Positions 26,862 to 36,743 of a stretch of 64,000 nucleotides of DNA are shown piece after piece. The notes under the pieces are model-generated. The model searched no databases. It saw only the letters and a list, made by a program, of their open reading frames with translations, and was not told the DNA's origin. How positions within the stretch are numbered: position 1 is the first letter of the stretch; each line of letters starts with the position of its first letter. The position numbers and the translations under genes are program-made. Source of the DNA: Tenacibaculum caenipelagi (lineage in GTDB: Bacteria; Bacteroidota; Bacteroidia; Flavobacteriales; Flavobacteriaceae). The stretch covers positions 186,001 to 250,000 of the forward strand of contig NZ_SNYH01000003.1 of the NCBI RefSeq assembly GCF_004363005.1. The letters are read 5' to 3'.

Positions 26862-27830
26862 TTACTTATTACTTACATTTTTGGTGTTATTTTCTTCGTT
26901 ATATGCTTTTGCTTTTTTACCGAATAATGAAAAATGTACAAATCGTTTAGGATTTAATTTAAACTCTCTCAACAACTCTTCCAATTCTTTTGAAGCATTT
27001 GTTAGGTTCGTATACATTTTTTCATCTGTCATTAGCTTTCCTAATGTTCCTTTTCCTGATTTCATATCAGCTAACAAACTATTTAGGTTTGTTAATGTAG
27101 TTTCTAATTTCTTAGCTGATTCTCCTAAATTTGCTTTGGCTAAATCATCTGACACTTTTGAAAAGTTATCTGTGATATTTTTAGCATTTTGTAAAGTAGA
27201 ATCTAAATTTGTTTTATTATCAGCCAATAAAGAATTTACCGAAGATAATGTTTTACGAACATCTGAGATAGTTCCTTCTAACCCTAATATACTTCTGTTT
27301 AAACTTTTACGAGAGTTTTCGTCTAAAACCTGATTCAAACCAATTAATAAAGAATCGGCTCCAACCAAAACATTTTCAAGTTTTGCTTGAATTGGGTTTA
27401 ATTTTTCACCTACAGAAGAAAAAATATCAGACTCTACTTCTCCTTTTAAATAGTCACCCGACTTAGCTATCTCACCATCATATTTAGGTACAATCGCTAA
27501 ATTTTGGCCTCCCATTAAACTTGCAGAATAAATCTTTGCAATACTGTTTTTAGAAAATTTAAAATCTGTCTCTAACGAAATTTTCACTACCAATTTTCCT
27601 TTCTTAGCAGCATCTTGATTAAAGTAGATTTCATCGACTCTTCCTACCTTAAGACCATTTATTGTAACTAAACTAGCCTCATTAAGACCATTTATATTGC
27701 CATATTCAACAAAAAAATGTCTTTGATTAGCACTAAATAAATCTTGTCCTTTTAAGAAATTATACCCCCAAATAAATAGCGCAATAACAACTACAGCAAC
27801 AATTCCTGTTTTAAGTTCTTTAGACATCAT
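26862..27830 (-). CDS. MlaD/MCE-domain membrane protein
   Basis: The 322-residue protein has one N-terminal helix (TGIVAVVVIALFIWGYNFLK) and an MCE domain (VEYGNINGLNEASLVTINGL, KVGRVDEIYF, IAKIYSASLMGGQNLAIVP). Behind it is a long helical region with many N, L and S residues (SSVNSLLADNKTNLDSTLQN) as in MlaD-like and PqiB-like proteins. MCE proteins form rings that carry lipids across the periplasm. The amidase and LptD genes lie next, so the whole block serves the cell envelope. Confidence 0.88.
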   Translation of the reverse strand: MMSKELKTGIVAVVVIALFIWGYNFLKGQDLFSANQRHFFVEYGNINGLNEASLVTINGLKVGRVDEIYFNQDAAKKGKLVVKISLETDFKFSKNSIAKIYSASLMGGQNLAIVPKYDGEIAKSGDYLKGEVESDIFSSVGEKLNPIQAKLENVLVGADSLLIGLNQVLDENSRKSLNRSILGLEGTISDVRKTLSSVNSLLADNKTNLDSTLQNAKNITDNFSKVSDDLAKANLGESAKKLETTLTNLNSLLADMKSGKGTLGKLMTDEKMYTNLTNASKELEELLREFKLNPKRFVHFSLFGKKAKAYNEENNTKNVSNK

Positions 27831-27893
27831 AGTATATTTATACGAGCGAAAATAATAATAATTTTGCGAGTATATATATAGAATACCTCTAAA

Positions 27894-29126
27894 TTAATGG
27901 TTTTTCAAAGCTTCTTTAATTGAAATTCTTTCCCCATTTTTAAAAGCAACCACCCAAGCGTCTTTATACCCTTTACTTTTTGCTGTTGCTAAAACTTTTT
28001 TAATTTCAGAAAAATTTGAAGAATTCCCATAATAATACTTATAGTAATCATCTAAAAATAAAGACTCTACATTTTGTAATCCTTTAAAACTATTGGTAGG
28101 TAGTTTTTTTCTTGAAGCTGCTATTTGCACTTTAAACTCTACTTCAGATGAAGTTTTCTTTGGAGTTGGCTCTACCTCCTTCTTTAAAGTTTCTTCTTTT
28201 TGAGGCTTTGACTCTACTACCTCTTTTTTAACAACCTGTTTCGCTATTTCTTGTTTTGTATCAACTGGTGTAGAAGTTTTCTTTGCTGCTTTCGAGTTTT
28301 CAGCTACAATTGTTCCTTGACTTTGAATAGTATTTAGTTTTAAACTTGTTATATATTTTTTTATCGCATTGGCTATAGCTTTAGCCATTTTTAACTGCCC
28401 TGATCTCGTGTTTAAAAATTTCCCTTCTGCTTTGTTCGTTAAAAAACCTAATTCGACCAAAACACTTGGCATTACCGTTTCACGCAATACTAAAAAGTTA
28501 TCTTGCTTTACCTTTCTATTATTTCTCTTTAAAGCCACAAAGTTATTCTGTATTAAACCAGCAATAGCTAAGCTATAATCTAAATTTTCCTCTTGTAGAA
28601 CAGACAAACCAATTAATGATTCTGGAGAATTTGGGTCGTAATCGTAGTTTTGTTTGTAATTATCCTCTAATAAAATTACCGAGTTTTCTCTTTTGGCTAT
28701 TTCAAAGTTTTTATCATTTCCTCTTAACCCTAAAACAAAAGTACTGGCTCCATGTGGATCTGGTCTTGTGAAAGCATCACAGTGAATAGAAACAAATAAA
28801 TCTGCTTTTTTGGTATTCGCAATTTTAGCACGGTTATGCAACTCAACAAAAACATCTTTTTTACGAGTATACATTACTTCTATATCTTTTGATGTTGATA
28901 GTTCTTTTCCTACATCTAATGCTACGCGTAATGCTATATTTTTCTCTCTATACCCATTTCCTATATTACCAGAGTCTTTTCCTCCATGACCAGCATCTAG
29001 TACAACAGTATATTTTTTTTGCGCTAAAGCTGATGATATACAGCCTAATAAAATAGCACAGGAGGTTAATATAATTAGAGAAAATTTTGAGATATTATAT
29101 TTACGGAAATTTAAGAATTGCATCAA
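27894..29126 (-). CDS. N-acetylmuramoyl-L-alanine amidase
   Basis: The 410-residue precursor has a signal sequence (SLIILTSCAILLGCISSALA) and an Amidase_3 domain: TVVLDAGHGGKDSGNIGNGY (Zn histidine), REKNIALRVALDV, DLFVSIHCDAFTRP (second histidine) and MPSVLVELGFLTNKAEG (catalytic glutamate). After a linker rich in K, T and E comes an SPOR-like C-terminal region (EVEFKVQIAASRKKLPTNSF). It splits peptidoglycan at the amide bond between muramic acid and alanine, in cell separation. It is divergent from lptD. Confidence 0.92.
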   Translation of the reverse strand: MMQFLNFRKYNISKFSLIILTSCAILLGCISSALAQKKYTVVLDAGHGGKDSGNIGNGYREKNIALRVALDVGKELSTSKDIEVMYTRKKDVFVELHNRAKIANTKKADLFVSIHCDAFTRPDPHGASTFVLGLRGNDKNFEIAKRENSVILLEDNYKQNYDYDPNSPESLIGLSVLQEENLDYSLAIAGLIQNNFVALKRNNRKVKQDNFLVLRETVMPSVLVELGFLTNKAEGKFLNTRSGQLKMAKAIANAIKKYITSLKLNTIQSQGTIVAENSKAAKKTSTPVDTKQEIAKQVVKKEVVESKPQKEETLKKEVEPTPKKTSSEVEFKVQIAASRKKLPTNSFKGLQNVESLFLDDYYKYYYGNSSNFSEIKKVLATAKSKGYKDAWVVAFKNGERISIKEALKNH

Positions 29127-29145
29127 TAAAATTTAACTATTTTTG
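29118..29145 (+). promoter_or_regulatory. Possible promoter of lptD
   Basis: TTG (29118-29120), a 17-bp spacer and TATTTTTG (29138-29145), a perfect TAnnTTTG box. The spacer is shorter than the usual 19 and the -33 box lies in the first codons of the divergent amidase gene, so the assignment is only fair. Confidence 0.4.
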
Positions 29146-29217
29146 GATTTTAAAATATAGGCTCTCAAATAGCAAGCCAAAGTTTTTAAATATAACACAA
29201 AAATAGTATTAATAATA

Positions 29218-31920
29218 TTGCGAGCAAATCCAACTTACATACTTTTAGCTTTCTATCTTTTTTGTTATCAATTAAGTTCTGCACAAGATTTTGGTAAAAC
29301 AGGTATCACCCCTCAAAAGCCTAGTAAAGACTCTATTTTTAATAGCTCAAAAGACTCCATTATAGGGTTAAAAAACAATACTCTTTTAGATAAAAAAAGA
29401 GATACTATTGTAAACGATTCTATCAAACCCAAAGAAGTAATTGACGGAATTATTACTCATAATGCGGAAGACTACACTATACAAGATGCTAAAAACAAAA
29501 CGATCACCTTATATAATAAAGCTCATGTAACCTATACCGATATTGATTTAAAAGCTGGAATTATTATTCTAGATTATAAAAATAACATGGTATATGCTAA
29601 GGGAATTAAAGATAGTACAGGCTACCACCAAAGACCTGAATTTAAACAAGGAGGTCAAGAATCTGAACAAGATTCCATTTTGTTTAATTTTAAAACAAAG
29701 AAAGCTTTAGTTTATGGTGTAAAAACTGTTCAAAGTGGTATTATAACCTACGGAGAGAAAACAAAACGAGTAAACGATTCTACCATTTATATGCGCAGAT
29801 TACGTTTTACTACTTCTCAGAAAAAAATTCCCGATTACTATATCCAAACAAACAAAGCTAAGTTAGTGCCTGGTAAGAAAATTATTGTGGGAGGAAGTAA
29901 CTTAGTGTTAGCCGATGTACCAACACCTGTGTACTTGCCTTTTGCTTACTTTCCTTTAACAGATAAAAGAACCTCTGGTTTTATTATTCCTTCATGGGGA
30001 GAAAGTAACAACCAAGGTTTTTTCCTACAAAATGGTGGTTATTATTTTGCCTTAAGTGATTATTTTGATTTAACAGTTTTAGGTGATTTATACACCAATG
30101 GAAGTTGGGGATTAAACTCTGCTTCTAACTACTATGTTCGTTATAAGTTTAGTGGAAACTTTAGCGTTCGCTTTGAAAATATTATCCAAGGAATTCGTGG
30201 TTTGAGTGATTATAGTAAATCCACTAATTTTAATATTCGTTGGAGCCATAGTCAAGATGCTAAATCGAGTCCTAACTCTCGCTTTTCAGCTTCTGTTAAC
30301 TTGGGAAGTAGTAAATACTATCGTCAATCGTTAAATGAATATAATAGCTCACAATTTTTAAACAATACTCTGAGCTCTTCCATTTCATATTATAAAAAAT
30401 TTGTAGGTACTCCATTCAATATGAATGTAACTGCAACGCATTCTCAAAACACCAATACTGAATCAATTACTATGACACTTCCGTCTTTACAGTTAAATAT
30501 GGATCGTATTTACCCTTTTGCAAGTAAAGGTGTTAAAAAGAATCCTATCCAAAAAATGGGATTGAACTATAGTATGCAAGGGCAGTACCAAATCAACACG
30601 ACTGATGATGAGTTCTTCACTTCAGAAATGTTTAAAACAGCAAAAAAAGGTGTGCAACACAACTTGAGTACTAATACTAGTATGAAAGCTTTTAAGTATT
30701 TTACTTTGTCGCCAAGTGTTAACTACAAAGATGTTTGGTATTTGGATAAAATAAACAAGCGATATGACCCAACAATAACTAATAAAGATGGTAATTTAGG
30801 TGATGTTGTTAATGATACTATTAGTGGCTTTACTCGCTTTAATGAATATAGTTTTGGCGTTTCATTATCTACAAATATTTATGGAACTTTTAACTTTAAA
30901 AAAGGTAGGTTAAAAGCTATTCGTCATACTATAAGACCTTCTATTTCTTATGGGTACCGTCCTAATTTTGCTGATGATTACAACCTACAAGTACAACAAA
31001 GTTCTGACCCAAATGACTTGTTAACCTACTCTCCTTTTGAAGGTGGAATTTATGGAACACCAGGAAGCGGAGTTTCAAACTCAATAGGAATCACTGTTAA
31101 CAATGTTTTAGAAGCCAAAGTAGCCCCAAAAGACTCAGATAGTGATGAAGAAGATAAAAAAATAACCATTCTAAACAACTTAAACTTTAGCACTAGTTAT
31201 AATATTGCTGCTGATAGTTTACGTTGGAGCCCTGTTAGAGCAAATGCTGGAACGAGACTTTTTAAAGACAAGTTAGCTTTAAACATGAATGCTACTTTAG
31301 ACCCTTACCAAGTGAATAATAAAGGACAAAGAATAGATGAATTTAACTCCAATATTTTTAGACTTACCAATCTTGGTGTGACTGCTAATTATTCTATTTC
31401 TAGTAAAGATTTTGAAAAAGATAGTGATAACAAAAAAGAGAAAGAAAATAAAAATGGTAATGGTGCTCAAGACACACCAGATGTATTCGGTGAAAATATA
31501 GGAGCTACAAATGAATTTTCTAATACTCCTAATAATAAACAAAACAAGAAAAACGAAACAAAAGAAACTGAGTTATATAAAGCAAAAATACCTTGGACAC
31601 TTAACTTAGCCTATAGCATGAGTTATACCAACAATGGTTTAACAAGTCAAATAGGGAATAATACATTGATGTTTAGTGGTGATGTTGAATTATCTCCTAA
31701 ATGGAAGGTTGGTTTTTCATCAGGTTATGACATAAAAGACAACGCTTTCACCTATACTCGCTTAAGTTTTTCAAGAGACTTAGATAGCTGGAGATTTAAC
31801 TTTAATTGGACTCCATTCGGAGTGAACTCTTCGTACAGCTTCTTTATCGGAGTTAAATCTTCAGTATTAAGCGATTTAAAATGGGATAAGAACAAACCAC
31901 CAGATAGAGTACTTTTTTAG
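29218..31920 (+). CDS. lptD: LPS-assembly protein LptD (OstA)
   Basis: The 900-residue protein starts at TTG 29218 with a signal peptide (TYILLAFYLFCYQLSSAQ). Residues about 65-200 form the OstA/LptA-like periplasmic jellyroll (YTIQDAKNKTITLYNKAHVT, VYAKGIKDSTGYHQRPEFKQ). The rest is a beta barrel with the LptD landmark FPLTDKRTSGFIIPSWGESN and alternating aromatic strands to the end. It inserts lipopolysaccharide into the outer leaflet with LptE. An acidic, N-rich insertion lies near residue 730-790 (SDNKKEKENKNGNGAQD). Confidence 0.9.
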   Translation: MRANPTYILLAFYLFCYQLSSAQDFGKTGITPQKPSKDSIFNSSKDSIIGLKNNTLLDKKRDTIVNDSIKPKEVIDGIITHNAEDYTIQDAKNKTITLYNKAHVTYTDIDLKAGIIILDYKNNMVYAKGIKDSTGYHQRPEFKQGGQESEQDSILFNFKTKKALVYGVKTVQSGIITYGEKTKRVNDSTIYMRRLRFTTSQKKIPDYYIQTNKAKLVPGKKIIVGGSNLVLADVPTPVYLPFAYFPLTDKRTSGFIIPSWGESNNQGFFLQNGGYYFALSDYFDLTVLGDLYTNGSWGLNSASNYYVRYKFSGNFSVRFENIIQGIRGLSDYSKSTNFNIRWSHSQDAKSSPNSRFSASVNLGSSKYYRQSLNEYNSSQFLNNTLSSSISYYKKFVGTPFNMNVTATHSQNTNTESITMTLPSLQLNMDRIYPFASKGVKKNPIQKMGLNYSMQGQYQINTTDDEFFTSEMFKTAKKGVQHNLSTNTSMKAFKYFTLSPSVNYKDVWYLDKINKRYDPTITNKDGNLGDVVNDTISGFTRFNEYSFGVSLSTNIYGTFNFKKGRLKAIRHTIRPSISYGYRPNFADDYNLQVQQSSDPNDLLTYSPFEGGIYGTPGSGVSNSIGITVNNVLEAKVAPKDSDSDEEDKKITILNNLNFSTSYNIAADSLRWSPVRANAGTRLFKDKLALNMNATLDPYQVNNKGQRIDEFNSNIFRLTNLGVTANYSISSKDFEKDSDNKKEKENKNGNGAQDTPDVFGENIGATNEFSNTPNNKQNKKNETKETELYKAKIPWTLNLAYSMSYTNNGLTSQIGNNTLMFSGDVELSPKWKVGFSSGYDIKDNAFTYTRLSFSRDLDSWRFNFNWTPFGVNSSYSFFIGVKSSVLSDLKWDKNKPPDRVLF

Positions 31921-31971
31921 GAATTAAGAAAATCGTTTTATTACACCTTAGACTTTAAAACTTAAACAAAA

Positions 31972-32352
31972 ATGAAAAAAATAATCACAACAGATAAAGC
32001 TCCTGCTCCAATAGGTCCATATAACCAAGCTGTACTTAGTGGAAACACTTTATACACTTCGGGGCAAATAGCTATTAACCCAGCTACTGGAGAATTAGTT
32101 TTAGATTCTATTGAAGCGGAAACCAAACAAGTAATGCAGAACATGAAAGAAGTGTTAGCCGCTGCTGATATGACTTTTGAAAACGTGGTAAAAACTTCTA
32201 TTTTCATTTCAGACATGCATAATTTTTCAAAAATAAATGCTGTTTATGCTGAATATTTTGATGAAGCTACAGCTCCTGCTCGTGAAACAGTAGAGGTTGC
32301 GAACTTACCCAAGTTTGTAAATGTTGAAATAAGTATGATTGCTGTTAAGTAA
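31972..32352 (+). CDS. ridA: RidA family enamine/imine deaminase
   Basis: The 126-residue protein reads as a typical RidA (YjgF/UK114): KAPAPIGPYNQAVLSGNTLY, TSGQIAINPATGEL, then a late ETVEVANLPKFVNVEISMIA with PARETVEV containing the conserved arginine. It removes reactive 2-aminoacrylate formed by PLP enzymes. It is 51 bp downstream of lptD and ends before the bidirectional terminator at 32381. Confidence 0.93.
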   Translation: MKKIITTDKAPAPIGPYNQAVLSGNTLYTSGQIAINPATGELVLDSIEAETKQVMQNMKEVLAAADMTFENVVKTSIFISDMHNFSKINAVYAEYFDEATAPARETVEVANLPKFVNVEISMIAVK

Positions 32353-32380
32353 ACCTAATTCTTAATAGTTAATATAAATA

Positions 32381-32408
32381 AAAAAGCTACTTTTAAAAGT
32401 AGCTTTTT
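32381..32408. terminator. Bidirectional terminator between ridA and mgsA
   Basis: A perfect 28-bp palindrome: AAAAAGCTACTTTT followed by its complement. A and T runs on both sides make it work in both directions for the convergent genes ridA (+) and mgsA (-). Confidence 0.85.
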
Positions 32409-32411
32409 TAT

Positions 32412-32774
32412 TTATATCGCTTTGATTAACAATTCTGCTGTTGCAGGATTCGTAGCTAACGGCACATCGTGTACATCACACAAACGCATCAACATAGAAA
32501 TATCTGGTTCGTGTGGATGCTTTGCTAATGGATCTCTAAAAAACAACACCATTTGACATTTTCCTTCTGCTACTCTACCTGCAATTTGCGCATCACCTCC
32601 AATAGGACCTGATAAAAATTTTGTTACTTCAAAACCTGCTTTCTCTGCTTTCTCTCCTGTAGTTCCAGTTGAAATTAATTTTATACGCTTTTGATGCAAT
32701 ACTGCTTTGTGTTCGTTCAAAAATTGAACCATTTCTGCTTTCATTCCATCATGTGCTATAATTGCTATTTCCAT
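32412..32774 (-). CDS. mgsA: Methylglyoxal synthase
   Basis: The 120-residue protein begins MEIAIIAHDGMKAEMVQFLN and has STGTTGEKAEK (phosphate loop), SGPIGGDAQIAGRVAEGK and FFRDPLAKHPHEPDI with the conserved aspartate-histidine pair. It turns dihydroxyacetone phosphate into methylglyoxal and phosphate, a bypass of lower glycolysis. It is last in an mgsA-gapA-pfkA block on one strand, which would balance triose phosphate. Confidence 0.94.
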   Translation of the reverse strand: MEIAIIAHDGMKAEMVQFLNEHKAVLHQKRIKLISTGTTGEKAEKAGFEVTKFLSGPIGGDAQIAGRVAEGKCQMVLFFRDPLAKHPHEPDISMLMRLCDVHDVPLATNPATAELLIKAI

Positions 32775-32796
32775 AAAGTAGTATTTAAAAAAGTAC

Positions 32797-32814
32797 TCCC
32801 GCCAAAAAGCGGGA
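32797..32814. repeat. REP-like palindrome CCCGC/GCGGG
   Basis: TCCCGC-CAAAAA-GCGGGA between mgsA and gapA, related to the repeat at 24583 (both read TCCCGC...GCGGGAAT). It stands between two genes on the same strand and could be transcribed. Confidence 0.6.
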
Positions 32815-32842
32815 ATACAATATTACAAAATATTTTATGCTT

Positions 32843-33835
<993 letters not shown>

Positions 33836-33864
33836 TTAATTAAAAATTTTGTTTTCATATCTAA

Positions 33865-34848
33865 TTAAGTCGTCATTATATCTGATACTCTTAATAATTC
33901 AGTATCAATATTATGTTGACCCTTGACAGCTTTTTCTAAATCTGTTGCAATTACTTTATTATCTTTTAAACCAACCATAAGGTTTGTTTTTCCATCAAGT
34001 AGTAACTCTATGGCACTTACCCCTAATCTACTAGCTAGAACCCTATCAAAACAGGTTGGTGAACCTCCTCGCTGCATATGTCCTAACACAGAAACTCTTA
34101 CTTCATATTCAGGTAAATTCTTTTCAACATAATCAGCTAATTCAAATACATTTTTTCCTGTTTTATCTCCTTCGGAAACAACTACTATACTTGATGATTT
34201 CCCTGATCTTCTACTTTTTCTTAAAGATTCTAACAATCTTTCTAGCCCTAAATCTTCTTCTGGAATTAAAATCTCCTCCGCTCCTGCTCCAACGCCAGCA
34301 TTTAAAGCTATAAAACCAGCATCTCTACCCATTACTTCTACAAAGAAAAGACGGTTATGAGATGAAGCTGTATCTCTAATTTTATCTATCGCATTAACCG
34401 CAGTATTCAATGCTGTATCATAACCTATAGTATGACTGGTTCCTGAAATATCATTATCTATAGTTCCTGGAATACCTATAACAGGGTAGTTATACTCTTT
34501 ATTGAAAATTACTCCTCCCGTAAAAGATCCATCTCCTCCAATTACAACCAAAGCCTCTACATCGTGTTTTTGCAAACTTTCACGTGCCTTTTGTCTTCCT
34601 TCTTTGGTTCTAAATTCTTTGGATCGTGCCGATTTTAAAATTGTTCCTCCTTTTTGAATGATATTATTCACACTTCGTGCAGTTAAAGGAACTAAGTCTC
34701 CTTCTATCAATCCTTGATATCCTCTATAAATTCCCATGCACTCTATTCCATAATAAGCACATGTTCTTACAACCGATCTAATTGCAGCATTCATCCCTGG
34801 GGCATCACCCCCAGAAGTCATAACAGCTATTTTTTTTATTTTTCTCAT
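33865..34848 (-). CDS. pfkA: 6-Phosphofructokinase
   Basis: The likely start is ATG 34848 (MRKIKKIAVMTSGGDAPGMN), 327 residues; an earlier in-frame ATG at 34872 adds eight unneeded residues. The ATP site is TSGGDAPGMNAAIR with GIYRGYQGLIEGDL, GGDGSFTGG follows, and the fructose-6-phosphate site is GIPGTIDNDISGTSHTIGYD; VEVMGRDAGFIAL and LGHMQRGGSPTCFDR are also conserved. It is an ATP-dependent PFK of the bacterial allosteric type. gapA and mgsA follow on the same strand. Confidence 0.95.
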   Translation of the reverse strand: MRKIKKIAVMTSGGDAPGMNAAIRSVVRTCAYYGIECMGIYRGYQGLIEGDLVPLTARSVNNIIQKGGTILKSARSKEFRTKEGRQKARESLQKHDVEALVVIGGDGSFTGGVIFNKEYNYPVIGIPGTIDNDISGTSHTIGYDTALNTAVNAIDKIRDTASSHNRLFFVEVMGRDAGFIALNAGVGAGAEEILIPEEDLGLERLLESLRKSRRSGKSSSIVVVSEGDKTGKNVFELADYVEKNLPEYEVRVSVLGHMQRGGSPTCFDRVLASRLGVSAIELLLDGKTNLMVGLKDNKVIATDLEKAVKGQHNIDTELLRVSDIMTT

Positions 34849-34977
34849 AAAACGAACATCAAATTTACTCAATTTTAGTCATTTTAAAGCACAAAACAAA
34901 AAATTCATTTTCGCATTTAATTCAAATTTAACGTTTCATTTTATTTAGTTACTTTTAGCCAATAAATTATACAAACT

Positions 34978-36705
34978 ATGCTATTAACTCCTCTTGATTA
35001 CGTTATCATTTTTGGATTTTTCGTTCTTTCTTTACTTATTGGTCTTTGGGCTTCAAAATCAGCAGGAAAAAACAGTGCTGAATTCTTTTTATCAGGAAGA
35101 AACATGCCTTGGTGGTTATTAGGGGTTTCTATGGTTGCTACAACATTTGCTGCCGATACACCTGGTTTAGTAACAGAATTAGTTCGTAAAAATGGAGTGT
35201 CAGGAAACTGGGTTTGGTGGGCAATGTTACTTACTGGGATGCTCACCGTCTTTTTTTATGCTAAACTTTGGCGAAAATCGGGAATTACAACCGATTTAGA
35301 GTTTTATGAATTGCGTTATTCAGGAAAAATGGCTAGTTTTTTAAGAGGTTTTAGAGCTATTTATTTAGGTGTTATTTTTAATGTAATTACTATGGCAGGT
35401 GTATGTTTAGCTGGAGCCAAAATTGCCAATATTTTACTAGGAATTTCTCAAAGTGAAATGTTATTATACTCCTCTATTATAGTAGTTATTTACTCTTCTT
35501 TAGGAGGATTAAAAGGTGTTTTACTTACAGATTTTGTTCAGTTTTTAATAGCAATGATTGGTTCTGTTTGGGCTACTATTTATATTGTTAATTTGCCAGA
35601 AATCGATGGTTTATCTAATTTATTAAGCCATCCAAATGTAAGTGCTAAATTAACCATGCTTCCTGACTTTTCTAATAAAGAAGCTTTAATCACTCTATTT
35701 ATTATCCCATTTGCTGTACAATGGTGGAGCACTTGGTACCCTGGTGCTGAACCTGGAGGAGGCGGTTATATAGCTCAACGTATGCTGGCTGCTAAAGATG
35801 AAAAAAACGCTACTTGGGCCACCTTATTTTTCAATTTTGCTCATTACGCTTTACGTCCTTGGCCATGGATTGTAGTCGGTTTAGCTTCTTTAATTATTTT
35901 TCCTAGTCTAGATAGTATCAATCAAACATTTCCTAGTTTAGCTACTGAGATGCAAGGACATGATGTAGCCTATGCTGCTATGATGACCTATTTACCTGCT
36001 GGTTTATTAGGAATTGTGTTGACTTCTTTAATTGCTGCTTTTATGAGTACTATTTCTACCCAATTAAACTGGGGAAGTTCTTACGTAGTGAATGATTTTT
36101 ATAGTCGTTTTATTAATAAAAATGCTTCTGAAAAACAAAAGGTTATTGTTGGTAGGATATCAACTGTAGTTTTAATGTTCTTTGCTGCAATATTTTCATT
36201 TTATCTGCAATCGGCTAAAGGTGTTTTTGATTTGCTTTTACAAATTGGCGCAGGAACTGGTTTATTATTTATTTTACGTTGGTTTTGGAGTAAAATAAAT
36301 CCTTATAGTGAAATTGCTGCCATGGCTATTTCGTTTATTATCGCTGTATTCTTTTTTATTAATGGTAAACTTGAATCCCCTATTGTTGAAATTGCTGGTT
36401 ACTGGCAGTTAATTACAGGTGTTTTTGTTACTACTATTGGATGGGTTACCGTAACTCTTTTAACACAACCTACCGATGCTAATACTTTAGAAAAATTTAA
36501 TAATCTAATTTTTGAAGGAGAGAACAAATTTAAAAATGTTGGTTTTAAAATTGTAGGATTTGTAACAGGTACTATTGGAGTGTACAGCTTTTTATTTGCT
36601 ACAGGAAACTGGATTTACGGAAAAACCACCTTAGCAATAATACTTACCGTTACAACAGTTATTTGCATCTTAGTTTTAAGACGAATTTGGAAATTTATTT
36701 CATAA
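34978..36705 (+). CDS. Sodium:solute symporter family transporter
   Basis: The 575-residue protein has 13-15 hydrophobic segments and SSS-family features: an N-terminal LDYVIIFGFFVLSLLIGLWA, SAGKNSAEFFLSGRNMPWWL (the usual 'S..dFFLagR..pWw' motif), and SSLGGLKGVLLTDFVQFLIA (TM5-6 region). It has an N-out helix arrangement like that of SGLT relatives. The substrate is not clear; sugars or related compounds are possible. A moderate -7 box (TACTTTTA, 34950-34957) lies upstream. Confidence 0.88.
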   Translation: MLLTPLDYVIIFGFFVLSLLIGLWASKSAGKNSAEFFLSGRNMPWWLLGVSMVATTFAADTPGLVTELVRKNGVSGNWVWWAMLLTGMLTVFFYAKLWRKSGITTDLEFYELRYSGKMASFLRGFRAIYLGVIFNVITMAGVCLAGAKIANILLGISQSEMLLYSSIIVVIYSSLGGLKGVLLTDFVQFLIAMIGSVWATIYIVNLPEIDGLSNLLSHPNVSAKLTMLPDFSNKEALITLFIIPFAVQWWSTWYPGAEPGGGGYIAQRMLAAKDEKNATWATLFFNFAHYALRPWPWIVVGLASLIIFPSLDSINQTFPSLATEMQGHDVAYAAMMTYLPAGLLGIVLTSLIAAFMSTISTQLNWGSSYVVNDFYSRFINKNASEKQKVIVGRISTVVLMFFAAIFSFYLQSAKGVFDLLLQIGAGTGLLFILRWFWSKINPYSEIAAMAISFIIAVFFFINGKLESPIVEIAGYWQLITGVFVTTIGWVTVTLLTQPTDANTLEKFNNLIFEGENKFKNVGFKIVGFVTGTIGVYSFLFATGNWIYGKTTLAIILTVTTVICILVLRRIWKFIS

Positions 36706-36743
36706 AAAAGCAACAGTAATTCTACTTACTGTATTGCCTTTTT
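36705..36743. terminator. Bidirectional terminator between symporter and TPR gene
   Basis: GCAACAGTAA (36710-36719) pairs with TTACTGTATTGC (36726-36737) with one bulge; an A run precedes and a T run follows. The stop codon of the TPR gene lies in the distal arm. Confidence 0.6.
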